A DNA stretch of 64,000 bases from Deltaproteobacteria bacterium. Lineage in GTDB: Bacteria > Myxococcota > Kuafuiibacteriia > Kuafuiibacteriales > Kuafuiibacteriaceae. Positions 8,871-16,636 of the stretch are shown piece by piece. The notes below the pieces were generated by a model. The model was not told the DNA's origin, ran no database searches, and saw only the letters and a program-made list of their open reading frames with translations. Each line of letters opens with the position of its first letter. Position 1 is the stretch's first letter. Where the stretch lies: contig JACKEN010000001.1 of NCBI GenBank assembly GCA_020632995.1, positions 186,001 to 250,000 of the forward strand, given 5' to 3'. The translations under genes were made by a program, and so were the position numbers.

Positions 8871-10760
8871 GTGGAGCTCTCGCCCACCCTGCGCGCTCAG
8901 CTCGACGTGCTCCAGCCCTATCTGGACGACGAAGGGGTGAGCGAGATCCTGGTGGCGGGCCCGGACCGGGTCTTCGTCACCCGGAGCGGGCGCTCCCAGC
9001 GGGTCGAGCTCGCGCTCCCCGACCGACAGATCAGGGCGCTCGCCGACCGCCTCCTGCGCGCGCTGGGGAGCCGGGCGGACCGGGTGGAGCTGCGGGCCGG
9101 CCGCCTCGGCGACGACCTCGAGGTGGCGGTGATCGGCGCCCCCCGGGCCGACCGCTGCCCGGTGATCCGGGTCCAGCGCGCCGCCACCCCCGCCGGGGTC
9201 CTCCTGGAGCTCACCGCGGAGGGTGGCCTCACCGCGGAGGGTGAAAGGCGCCTTGCAGACACCGTGCACGCCCGCCGCGCGGTGGTGGTGGTCGGGCCCT
9301 TCGGCGCCCCCCGCGCCCGGGTAGTGCTGGCCCTCGCCAGGAGCTGGCACGTGGTGGGCCGGGTGATCGCGCTCGAGCACGAGGGCGGGTCGGTGGCCCA
9401 GGCCGACGTGGCCGACCTCGTCCTGCCCATCGACGGGCCGGTGGAGGCGGCCCTCGCCGCGGCCCCCGACGTGCTGGTGACCCTCGACCCCCCGGCCCGG
9501 CTCTGGACCGGGCTCCTCACCGCGGGGCGGCCCTTCGTGGCCACCCTCGAGGCGCCCGACGGTCGGACCGGCCTCGAGCGCATGGTGGCCCTGGCCCTCG
9601 CCGGCGACGCGCGGCTGTCCCGCTCGGCCGCGGAGGCCCTGGTGCTCTCGGCCGCCGCCGACGTGGTGGAGCTCGGCCCCGGCCGCGAGCTCTGGGTCCG
9701 CCGCATCGGGCAAGTCGACTTGCAGCAAGGTCGCCTGCACTTCGACCCCCAGGTGGAGGGCCCGCCGCCCGCCCGCGCCGCGTCCCTCACCAGCGCCGGG
9801 CTCACCGAGCCGGAGCGGGAGGCCCCGCCCCGGGTGGCGTCCGAGGCGGTGCTCGGCACCGGCACCGACGCGGTGCTGCCGGCCGAGCTGGTCGAGGCGC
9901 TGTCCCGCGAGATCGAGGTGGCAGAGGTGGCCCCGGAGGCCGAGGTCACCGCCGCCCCGGAGGCCCCCGAGCCCGCGGGCCCCGAGGAGCTCACCCGGTG
10001 GGCCACCGCCGAGCACGTGTCCCGCCGGCCGACGGCGGAGCGCATGGCCACCGTGACCGGGCCCCCGCGGCCGGGTGAGGTGGCGCGCCAGGTGGCCCAG
10101 GTGCTGGACGAGCTGGTCGGCCGGGCCCCGTCCCAGGTGGCCCACGACGACACCTCGGAGGTGAGCTCCATCCTCGAGACGCAGCTGGACGACGGGCCCG
10201 CCGACCCCGCCGATCGACGACCGGGGGCGGAGGGGCTGATGAGCCTGTCCGCCACCGAGGAGGAGCTGACCTCCCACGCGGTCCCGCCCCCCGACCTCGA
10301 CCCCTTCGAGACCTTCGAGGGGAGCATGGAGCCCGGGCCGATGGACAGCACCCAGGCGGCCGAGGTCGGTGAGATGCTGGCCGGCGAGCGGCTGCGGCCG
10401 CGGATCTTCGACATCGGGCACCTGGTCACCGGGGCCCACCAGGGCCTGGTGCCGCTCGACGGCGCGACCGGGGAGTGGGACGAGGAGGCCCCGTCCGAGG
10501 TGATGCCGACGCCCGGTCGCGGCCGGGCGCCCGAGCCGGAGCCCGAGGAGGACGACGGGCCCTTCGAGAACGAGAAGACCCCGGTGGCGCCCCTGTTCGA
10601 GGGGTCATCGGCTCGGCGGGGGCGCCCTCGGCCCCGCTCCACCCCGCCGGTGGCGGGGGAGTCCGCCGCAGATGAGCTGGGTGATCCCACCCGTCGGCGC
10701 CGAGAGGCGCCCGAGTCGCCCCGGGGTGGCCGCCCCCGGATCCGGCGGGATCGCGGCTGA
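8871..10760 (+). CDS. CpaF/TadA-like secretion ATPase homologue with degenerate nucleotide site
   Basis: 629 residues from GTG. The N-terminal third follows CpaF-type secretion NTPases: LQPYLDDEGVSEILVAGPDRVFV resembles the conserved CpaF start, and FVATLEAPDGRTGLERMVALAL corresponds to the ATIHANS/RLE region. The expected Walker A (GGTGSGKTT in the family) is replaced at residues 131-140 by VGPFGAPRAR, with no Lys-Thr. The second half is acidic and Pro-rich low complexity. I infer a pseudo-ATPase, perhaps a regulator or scaffold. It carries two adjacent dispersed palindromes (9710 and 9725). Confidence 0.72.
   Translation: MELSPTLRAQLDVLQPYLDDEGVSEILVAGPDRVFVTRSGRSQRVELALPDRQIRALADRLLRALGSRADRVELRAGRLGDDLEVAVIGAPRADRCPVIRVQRAATPAGVLLELTAEGGLTAEGERRLADTVHARRAVVVVGPFGAPRARVVLALARSWHVVGRVIALEHEGGSVAQADVADLVLPIDGPVEAALAAAPDVLVTLDPPARLWTGLLTAGRPFVATLEAPDGRTGLERMVALALAGDARLSRSAAEALVLSAAADVVELGPGRELWVRRIGQVDLQQGRLHFDPQVEGPPPARAASLTSAGLTEPEREAPPRVASEAVLGTGTDAVLPAELVEALSREIEVAEVAPEAEVTAAPEAPEPAGPEELTRWATAEHVSRRPTAERMATVTGPPRPGEVARQVAQVLDELVGRAPSQVAHDDTSEVSSILETQLDDGPADPADRRPGAEGLMSLSATEEELTSHAVPPPDLDPFETFEGSMEPGPMDSTQAAEVGEMLAGERLRPRIFDIGHLVTGAHQGLVPLDGATGEWDEEAPSEVMPTPGRGRAPEPEPEEDDGPFENEKTPVAPLFEGSSARRGRPRPRSTPPVAGESAADELGDPTRRRREAPESPRGGRPRIRRDRG
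9710..9723. repeat. Dispersed palindrome GCAAG-N4-CTTGC
   Basis: Perfect copy, spacer TCGA, read in frame as CAA-GTC-GAC-TTG inside the CpaF-like gene. A second copy with one mismatch (GCAAG-GTCG-CCTGC, 9725-9738) follows after one base, the only close pair seen. Confidence 0.75.
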
Positions 10761-10781
10761 CGCAGGCGAGGATCGGCGAGG

Positions 10782-11243
10782 ATGGCGTCCAGACCCAGGG
10801 ACGTGGCGCGCGAGCTGGCGCGCCTGATCCGCGGCGAGATCGACGTCCGCGACTTCCCGTGGCTCAGCCAGAAGGAGCGCCGCTCCCTCGGCGCCCTGGG
10901 CATGTCGATGCTCCGGGGGGGCAAGCCCGACGTGGCTCAGGCCGCCTTCGGGGTGCTGATCGACCTCGAGCCGGAGGCCGCGGTCCACCACCTGATGTTC
11001 GGCCACGCCGCGGCCCTGGGGGAGGAGGTCCAGATCGCGTTCCGGAGCTTCACCAAGGCGATCTCCCTCGCCGCCCGGGACGACCGCAACGCCGAGGTGG
11101 CGAGCGAGGCCTTCCTCGCCCGGGGCGACCTCCTGTTGCGGCTCGGGCGCACGGTGGAGGCGCGCGCGGACCTCGCCGACGCGGCCCAGCGCATGCGGGA
11201 TCCGATGCGCAGGCGCTCGATCGAAGCTTTTTTGGCCACCTGA
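10782..11243 (+). CDS. Small TPR-like helical protein, unknown function
   Basis: 153 residues. Two to three degenerate TPR-like helix pairs are visible (GGKPDVAQAAFGVLIDLEPE and LARGDLLLRLGRTVEARADL show the A-x-x-x-F-x-x-A-L and G-R-x-x-E-A-R-A spacing), so it may be a protein-binding adaptor. No signal peptide. It starts 21 bases after the CpaF-like gene and is followed after 66 bases by another small gene, suggesting an operon around the degenerate ATPase. No enzyme motif is seen. Confidence 0.75.
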   Translation: MASRPRDVARELARLIRGEIDVRDFPWLSQKERRSLGALGMSMLRGGKPDVAQAAFGVLIDLEPEAAVHHLMFGHAAALGEEVQIAFRSFTKAISLAARDDRNAEVASEAFLARGDLLLRLGRTVEARADLADAAQRMRDPMRRRSIEAFLAT

Positions 11244-11309
11244 CGGATGGTGCTCGACAGGCTGTGGGTTGATGTAGTTGTATATCGCCCAAGCGCGGAG
11301 GACTCTGGA

Positions 11310-12038
11310 GTGAACAAGAAGATCGGCCCCGGCGGAAACTCGATTCAGCGGCCTGACCTCGGCACCCCACCGAGCAAGGTCCAGGCCCCGAAGGTGGCGA
11401 AGAAGGGCGGCGTCGCCAGCCCCGCCACCCAGCAGGTCGACGTGGACCTGCCGGAGCGCTTCCCCGGCCTCTCGGCCGAGCCCAGCCTCCTGCACGACGT
11501 CATCCAGGCCGGGCTGAGCTCCCTCGCGAAGGCCGAGAGCTGGCAGGCCACCGACAACGCCCTCGGCGTGCTGGTGAAGGCCATGGTCGGCGCGTCCGCC
11601 ACCGCCAAGGCCGACGCGGGCTCCGAGCTCCCCGGCACCCTCACCATGGAGTTCTCGCGCCTCTTGCGCGACTTCGTGCCGCCCGGCGACGCCGGCGCCC
11701 TGGTGCAGCTCAAGAAGGACGCCCAGCAGCTGGTCAGCCTGGCGGTGGTGGCGCTCGGCACCGAGGGCCTGGAGGGCCTCTCCAAGAACAAGCAGGCGGC
11801 CCAGCTCGAGGTCGACGTGCGGGCCATCCATGGGGCCCTCTCCGACGTCCTGAAGCTCCCAGCCGAGCAGCGCAGCAACCTGCTCGGGGCCACCGATCGC
11901 CTCCTGACCTGGAAGGCGAACGTCCTCGACCGCAGCGCCAAGGCCCTCGAGGCGGCCGGGGTGAACACCCCCACCCGCCTGGACGCGCTGGCCGGCATCC
12001 TCCAGATCGTGAACCGCTACGTCACCGCCGCGAGCTAG
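11310..12038 (+). CDS. Hypothetical helical protein, unknown function
   Basis: 242 residues from GTG at 11310, chosen because GGAGGA lies about nine bases upstream; an upstream in-frame start at 11247 would add a non-conserved-looking leader. The N-terminus is flexible and basic (KKIGPGGNSIQRPD, VQAPKVAKKGG). The rest is Ala/Leu-rich helix with no membrane segment. It resembles myxobacterial cytosolic structural or effector-like helical bundles only in general character, and I recognise no family. It is co-directional with the two preceding genes. Confidence 0.75.
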   Translation: MNKKIGPGGNSIQRPDLGTPPSKVQAPKVAKKGGVASPATQQVDVDLPERFPGLSAEPSLLHDVIQAGLSSLAKAESWQATDNALGVLVKAMVGASATAKADAGSELPGTLTMEFSRLLRDFVPPGDAGALVQLKKDAQQLVSLAVVALGTEGLEGLSKNKQAAQLEVDVRAIHGALSDVLKLPAEQRSNLLGATDRLLTWKANVLDRSAKALEAAGVNTPTRLDALAGILQIVNRYVTAAS

Positions 12039-12050
12039 ACCTCTCCGCGA

Positions 12051-12134
12051 TGTACCGGGTGGTACAGCCCCCGGCGTGACAGCTATCACAACGCTCCAAA
12101 CGCGGCCCCAACCTCGTCTATGGGTTTGACGAGG
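12051..12134 (+). promoter_or_regulatory. Inverted repeats in the leader of the 12185 lipoprotein gene
   Basis: TGTACC-GGGT-GGTACA (12051-12066) is a perfect 6-bp inverted repeat suited to a dimeric repressor or a small hairpin. CCTCGTC (12112-12118) pairs with GACGAGG (12128-12134) across a nine-base loop. Both lie between the stop at 12038 and the GTG at 12185. The first could also help terminate the upstream operon. Confidence 0.35.
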
Positions 12135-12184
12135 CTCGGGCTTGGTGGTCCCTTCCGAGCTTCTTTCGAGGGAGGAACCCACAC

Positions 12185-13507
12185 GTGTTGAATCGCAAGC
12201 TCTTCGGACTCTCCGCGATGTCGGCGCTGGCCCTGATGGCCACCGCTTGCGGCAACCCCGCCATCGATCCCAACCAGACCTACACCGCCAAGGGCGTGGT
12301 GGCCGACGCGTCGGGTATGCCCATCCAGAACGCGCAGGTCACGTTCCTCAAGTACTACAGCGACTCGCGGCTCCTGGAGCCGTCGTTGGAGCAGCTGTTC
12401 TCGGAGGACGCCACCGTGAACCCGCCCGCGGGCCTCGGGATCGAGGTGGTGGCGAGCGGCACCACCGACGCCAACGGCGAATACAAGTTCGAGGTGCTGG
12501 GCGAGAAGCTGGCCCAGCCCGGCGGCTACACCACGGCCGAGGGCCTGGTGGAGGGCGCGAGCACGTTGGTGGTCGTGAAGGACCCCACCGACGCGTCCGA
12601 CCGCACCGGCGTGGCGACGTATCCCAAGGAGTTCATGCGCTCCGACTTCATCTGGGACGCGGGCACCCTGAAGATGTGGGACTCGGGGGCCGAGGCCGAC
12701 GTCACCGGCGCCCTCACCACCGGCCTGGTGACCCTGCGCTGGACGAAGATCGAGCGCGGCAACTCGATGGTGAAGAACACCTACCGGATCTGGGTGGGCG
12801 GCGACACCGGGCCCGCGCTCCTGATCCTGTGCTCGCAGGGCGACGAGCTCGAGGGCGGCTGCGGCCAGGATCCGGCGGACGCCACCAAGCTGGTGCGGAG
12901 CATCTCCGCCTTCTCGCTGCGCACCTACTACGCGAACGCCGACGGCTCCTTCGACGCCTACGTGATGGCCCGCGGGGTCCAGTACCGCTACGCCTCGCGC
13001 TTCTCGGTGACCAACATCCCGGACCTCACCGACACCCGCGACCCGGTGGGCGTCGAGGGCATCTGGGCGGTGGGCCCCACCTCCGACCAGGAGCTGACCG
13101 GCACCCCGGCGGTCGACGGCAACCCCGCCACCCGCCAGGAGATCACCAACAACGCCACCGCCATCTACGCCAAGCTCCCGCTGTCGGTGGTGACCGACGC
13201 CGGCGTGCTCAACACGCTGGTGAAGAACGCGGCCAGCGGCTGCCTCGTGCTCGAGTTCTCGGCCACCGTGTTCAACGACCTGGCCGCGGCGAAGAACAGC
13301 AGCGCTGGGGATTGGTCCAAGGCCGGCAAGTTCTGTGGCGAGACCGGCGGGCGCGACGAGGTCAGCGCCCTGGCCGGCTTCGACACCGCCGCCTCGCAGG
13401 GCAAGACCGCGGGCTGGATGCGCCTCGTCGCGGTGCCCGACTCCGCGGGCGCGGTGGTGGAGTTCCAGGCCGTGGGCGAGGTCGCCATCTACAAGGCCCG
13501 CCTGTAG
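12185..13507 (+). CDS. Secreted lipoprotein with carboxypeptidase-regulatory-like N-terminal domain
   Basis: 440 residues from GTG at 12185, with GGAGG nine bases upstream. The lipobox is MATAC followed by G. Residues about 30-110 read like a carboxypeptidase-regulatory/CNA-B beta sandwich (YTAKGVVADASGMPIQNAQVTF, then TTDANGEYKFEVLGE). The large remainder is beta-rich and unclassified, with paired Cys (CSQGDELEGGCG, and a later CLVLEF/FCGE pair). It is probably an exported structural or adhesive protein. The stop overlaps the convergent 13489 gene by 19 bases. Confidence 0.82.
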   Translation: MLNRKLFGLSAMSALALMATACGNPAIDPNQTYTAKGVVADASGMPIQNAQVTFLKYYSDSRLLEPSLEQLFSEDATVNPPAGLGIEVVASGTTDANGEYKFEVLGEKLAQPGGYTTAEGLVEGASTLVVVKDPTDASDRTGVATYPKEFMRSDFIWDAGTLKMWDSGAEADVTGALTTGLVTLRWTKIERGNSMVKNTYRIWVGGDTGPALLILCSQGDELEGGCGQDPADATKLVRSISAFSLRTYYANADGSFDAYVMARGVQYRYASRFSVTNIPDLTDTRDPVGVEGIWAVGPTSDQELTGTPAVDGNPATRQEITNNATAIYAKLPLSVVTDAGVLNTLVKNAASGCLVLEFSATVFNDLAAAKNSSAGDWSKAGKFCGETGGRDEVSALAGFDTAASQGKTAGWMRLVAVPDSAGAVVEFQAVGEVAIYKARL

Positions 13508-13857
13508 TTCGTAGATACCTCCCGCCTCGCTCTCCCTGAGTCGACAACCAGGCTTGCCGACGTCCACCGCCACGAGCCGGGCGTCGGCGCCTCGACCTCC
13601 AGCCGCCGTCCATCACCGAAGCTGACCTGCAGGGTGCCCGAGGCGTCGTAGCCGACGCGCTCGACCTCGGCGCCGACCAGGGCCTCGAGGACCGCGCCCC
13701 GCCAGTCTCCGGCGTGTCGGGCCGGTGGTGGGTAGCGCTCCGTGGGGCCGTCCCTGTCGACGATGCCGAAGGCCGAGCTCAGCTCCAGCTCACAGGGGCC
13801 GGCCCGGGACCCCAGGAACCGAACGGAGAAGGGCCCGAGTCCTGTCACCTCGAGCAC
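13489..13857 (-). CDS. Small beta-rich protein, DUF6188-like (tentative)
   Basis: 122 residues from GTG at 13857. The pattern GAEVERVGYDASGTLQVSF, DGRRLEV and SWRW near the end is like DUF6188-type small proteins, often found near toxin-immunity genes; that assignment is from memory of the pattern and is weak. The same frame stays open upstream and reads sensibly (WTRTDRALYPLPGAPRAV), so the true start may be farther up in the decayed tract. It may be the intact 3' end of a broken gene. Confidence 0.5.
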   Translation of the reverse strand: MLEVTGLGPFSVRFLGSRAGPCELELSSAFGIVDRDGPTERYPPPARHAGDWRGAVLEALVGAEVERVGYDASGTLQVSFGDGRRLEVEAPTPGSWRWTSASLVVDSGRARREVSTNYRRAL

Positions 13858-13899
13858 GGCGCGGGGCGCGCCCGGCAGCGGGTAGAGCGCTCTGTCGGT

Positions 13900-14600
13900 G
13901 CGAGTCCAGGATTTCAGGCAAGATTGGATTGCTGCGCGCCGCGACCTCGCGGTTGGTGTCGTGGTCGAACAGGGCGACGCCGGAGGTCGCCTTGTGCCGG
14001 CGACGTAGCGGGCGGCCAGCCTCGATGAGGTGGGGGTTCGGGCGTGCGAGCGCCATCGGGCGAGTAGCGGCGCTCCGTCGGCGCTGCGCGGTGCATGAGG
14101 AAGTAGGCGAAGGCGCGCTCCTCGGCCCTATTAGCCCGGGCGGGGAGCTCGACCGCGACAGGAGCTGCACGGTGCAGTGGTGATGAAGTCGCGCGCCACG
14201 CGCTCGAAGCTCAAGCTTTTCCCACGCGCTCACGGTAGTCGGCTCCCACCGCCGCGATCACCGCGTCGAGGAGGGTGGCGAGGAACGCGTTCGGGATCGA
14301 GTCGGAAGGCGGCCGCTCTCCACCGTCAGGGGTCAGGGGCGTCGCCGTCTCGGGCGAGCGTGGCGGTGAAGGCGCGGCCGGGGACCATCTGCGCAGCGGC
14401 GATCCTCGAGGATGAGCCGAGTGGGGCCGGGGGCGTGGCGACGCCACAGCTGACGAAGCCGACGAGCGCCGGCCTCCACCTGGGCCAGGACGCCACGCGC
14501 CGCGGATCTGCTTCATGGATCTGCTCTGCGATCGGTCGGAGCCGACCGCTCTGCCCTGTCACCAGCGGAGGGTGAGGGTTCCGTGACAGGAGGGCCATGG
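13900..14600 (-). pseudogene. Decayed gene remnant with several frameshifts
   Basis: No single frame spans this stretch, but coding-like pieces follow one another on the minus strand in alternating frames: AFLATLLDAVIAAVGADY and RERVGKSL, then SFERVARDFITTAP, then ELPARANRAEERAFAYF with LMHRAAPTERRYSPDG, then HKATSGVALFDHDTNREVAA. At least three shifts are needed to join them. The family is not recognised. The pieces lead into the frame of the 13489 gene, so one ancestral gene may have covered 13489-14600. Confidence 0.55.
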
Positions 14601-14641
14601 CGGTTGAAGGCGCTCACCGAGCGCTTGAAGCTCGAAGTGAC

Positions 14642-15215
14642 TCAGCACGTGGTGTGAACGAGGAGCGCGACGCGTTTATGCCCGCGCGCGCGGGCCTGCT
14701 CGAAGGCCTCGAGCGCCTCGCCGGTGGGGAGGGCCACCACCGCGGGGTCGCCCTCGAGCCGCGGGTCGAGGCGCGCGCGCCTCCCAGCCCAGCCTGATGA
14801 TCACGAGCTCCGCCCCAGTCGTCGCGCAGGCCCTGCACCTCGTCCGCGGTGATCCCGTGGCGCTTCGGGCGGAGGTGGAGCCTCGCCGTGCGCACCGAGG
14901 GTGAGGTCGACGAGCGGCAGCGGGACGAGCCCGTACACGGTGAGCCCGAAGGCGGCGTGGTTGATGCGGCCGAGCGCGGCCGAGGCCGCCACCGCGAGCA
15001 CCGCGGCGACGATGATCGCGCTCGCGCCCAAGCCCCAGCCGGGTGCGCGCCGCGCGCGCGAGCGCCACCCCCGACCCCAGGCCGGCCATACAGCGCCCCC
15101 GCCACGACGATGAGCGCCACGACGATCGTGCGTGGTTGGGAAGGAGCGCCGACGCAGCGGCTGCGATCAAGACCGCGATCGTGGTGGCAGCGAGGCGGTG
15201 ATCGCGATGCGCGGC
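14642..15215 (-). pseudogene. Decayed membrane-protein gene with multiple frameshifts
   Basis: Minus-strand pieces in changing frames reconstruct a membrane protein: TTIAVLIAAAASALLP, then TIVVALIVVAGALYGRPG, then GASAIIVAAVLAVAASAALG with AAFGLTVYGLVPLPLVDL (hydrophobic segments), then RHGITADEVQGLRDDWG, ELVIIRLGWE, and RLEGDPAVVALPTGEALEAF up to a TGA at 14642-14644. Four or more shifts are required. The soluble tail (LRDDWGAELVIIRLGWE) looks like a PH-like or sensor segment, but I cannot name a family. Sequence error is a competing explanation for part of the damage. Confidence 0.6.
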
Positions 15216-15270
15216 TGGCGCCCTCGTGGGTCAGGCGGTTGATCGTGGCCCACTCGACGCCTGGGGCGCG

Positions 15271-15393
15271 CCAGCTGGCCAGGCGGGCGCGGGCCGGCCT
15301 GACATCGGTCGTCCACGCTCGACGCCACTCGCACTTAACGCGCGGGGCCAGCTGGCCAGGCGAATCGGCCCGGCAGGCGGGCCGGCCTGACAT
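15271..15393 (+). repeat. Imperfect direct repeat upstream of the EEP gene
   Basis: CCAGCTGGCCAGGCG occurs at 15271-15285 and again at 15348-15362, each followed by GGCCGGCCTGACAT (ending at 15305 and 15393). The second copy has an 11-base insertion between the two blocks. Both blocks contain palindromic cores (CAGCTG, GGCCGGCC). It lies between the decayed membrane gene and the next plus-strand gene. Confidence 0.6.
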
Positions 15394-15531
15394 TTTGGGG
15401 CGCGCTGCGAATCGGCGGCGGCGCGCTCGGGAACTGACATCGTGACCTCCTATAGCCGGCTGCTGCCGTCCGGCAGGCCGGGCCGCTCTCGCTCATGGAA
15501 TTCCGCCGAGGCGTGGGCGGGTTGTCGAGAG

Positions 15532-16353
15532 GTGCTCCGTGTCCCGTCCAGCGTTTGGCTGCTGACCCTCTCGGTCGCCTCGACCGGTGCGGCGTGCTCG
15601 TCCGCCCAGCGCGCGGCGCGCAGCCCGGGGCCCGCCGAGCCGACCTTCACGGTGGTGACCTACAACGTGAACTACGGTCTCGAGGGCGACCCGGAGGTGG
15701 TGGAGGTGATCCGCCGGGCGGACGCCGACGTCGTCGTCCTCCAGGAGACCAACGTCGGCTGGGAGGCCGCGCTGAGCGCCGGGCTCGCGGACGCCTACCC
15801 CCACCGGTACTTCCACCACGCCGGCGCGGCGGGCGGGAGCGCGATCCTGTCGCGCTTCCCGATCGAGGCCCTCGACGTGGTGCCGCCGCGCGTCGATGGC
15901 TCCTGGTTCGCCGCCCTCACCGCGGTGGTGCACACGAACGCGGGGCCGCTCCAGCTCGTGAACGTCCACCTGCGGCCCGCGATCTCGGACAGCGGCAGCG
16001 TGGTCGCGGGCTACTTCGGGACGTCGAGCGTGCGCGAGGCCGAGATGCGCGCGATCCTCGGGACCCTCGATCCGCGCCTGCCCACCCTCGTGGCGGGGGA
16101 CTTCAACGAGTCCGGCGGCGGCGCCCTCGCGTTCCTCGAGGGGCGAGGCTTCGAGGACGGGGTCGCGGCGTTCGTGCCGGACGCCGACACCTGGCGCTGG
16201 ACGACAAGCGTGGGCCAGATCGAGAGCCAGCTCGACCACCTCGCCTACGACCCGCGCGTCGAGCCGCTCGAGGTCCGGGTGATCGCCGAGGGCCCCTCGG
16301 ATCACGTGCCGGTCTTCGCCCGCCTGAGCCTCCGGCGTGCGAAGCCGTCGTGA
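15532..16353 (+). CDS. Endonuclease/exonuclease/phosphatase-family secreted protein
   Basis: 273 residues from GTG at 15532, chosen because a signal peptide with lipobox-like TGAAC begins there; an ATG at 15442 would prepend 30 non-signal-like residues. Catalytic EEP motifs are all present: TYNVNYG, VVVLQETN (metal-binding Glu), LVAGDFNESG (Asp and Asn) and GPSDHVPVFA (Asp-His). Family members cleave phosphodiesters in nucleic acids or inositol phosphates, or hydrolyse sphingomyelin; the substrate is not predictable here. Predicted to work in the periplasm or outside. It follows a decayed tract and has no obvious operon partner. Confidence 0.85.
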   Translation: MLRVPSSVWLLTLSVASTGAACSSAQRAARSPGPAEPTFTVVTYNVNYGLEGDPEVVEVIRRADADVVVLQETNVGWEAALSAGLADAYPHRYFHHAGAAGGSAILSRFPIEALDVVPPRVDGSWFAALTAVVHTNAGPLQLVNVHLRPAISDSGSVVAGYFGTSSVREAEMRAILGTLDPRLPTLVAGDFNESGGGALAFLEGRGFEDGVAAFVPDADTWRWTTSVGQIESQLDHLAYDPRVEPLEVRVIAEGPSDHVPVFARLSLRRAKPS

Positions 16354-16378
16354 GGCTGGCGTCTTCAGGCGCCAAGCC

Positions 16379-16627
16379 TCAACGACCACGACCCGACAGC
16401 TCGAGCAGCAGCTCGCAGGCCAGGTTGCGCGCGGCCCGGCGCGCCTCGTTCTTCGTCGATGCCTGCGCGCTTCGCTTCGCGGCGGCCCCGGTCTTCAGGT
16501 TCCGGATCGAGACGACCGCGCCTCGCCCCCCCGAGAGCACGCCCTTGGTGTAGTCGACCGCGACGCTCCACTCCCCCGGGTCGAGGCGGAGCTCTAGCAA
16601 CAGGTCAGCGAACGCGCCCTCGGACAT
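16379..16627 (-). CDS. Small hypothetical protein
   Basis: 82 residues. The N-terminal half is beta-like (GEWSVAVDYTKGVL, GRGAVVSIRNLKTG), followed by a basic amphipathic helix (TKNEARRAARNLACELLLEL). That strand-strand-helix ending vaguely resembles a double-stranded-RNA-binding fold, but key residues cannot be confirmed, so no function is assigned. It is separated by nine bases from the Cys-module protein gene upstream and is probably cotranscribed with it. Confidence 0.65.
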   Translation of the reverse strand: MSEGAFADLLLELRLDPGEWSVAVDYTKGVLSGGRGAVVSIRNLKTGAAAKRSAQASTKNEARRAARNLACELLLELSGRGR

Positions 16628-16636
16628 GTCGAGTCA

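Noticed and set aside
11225..11240. T-run (AGCTTTTTTGG) as a terminator
   Set aside because: It lies within the last codons of the 10782 gene and has no hairpin before it.
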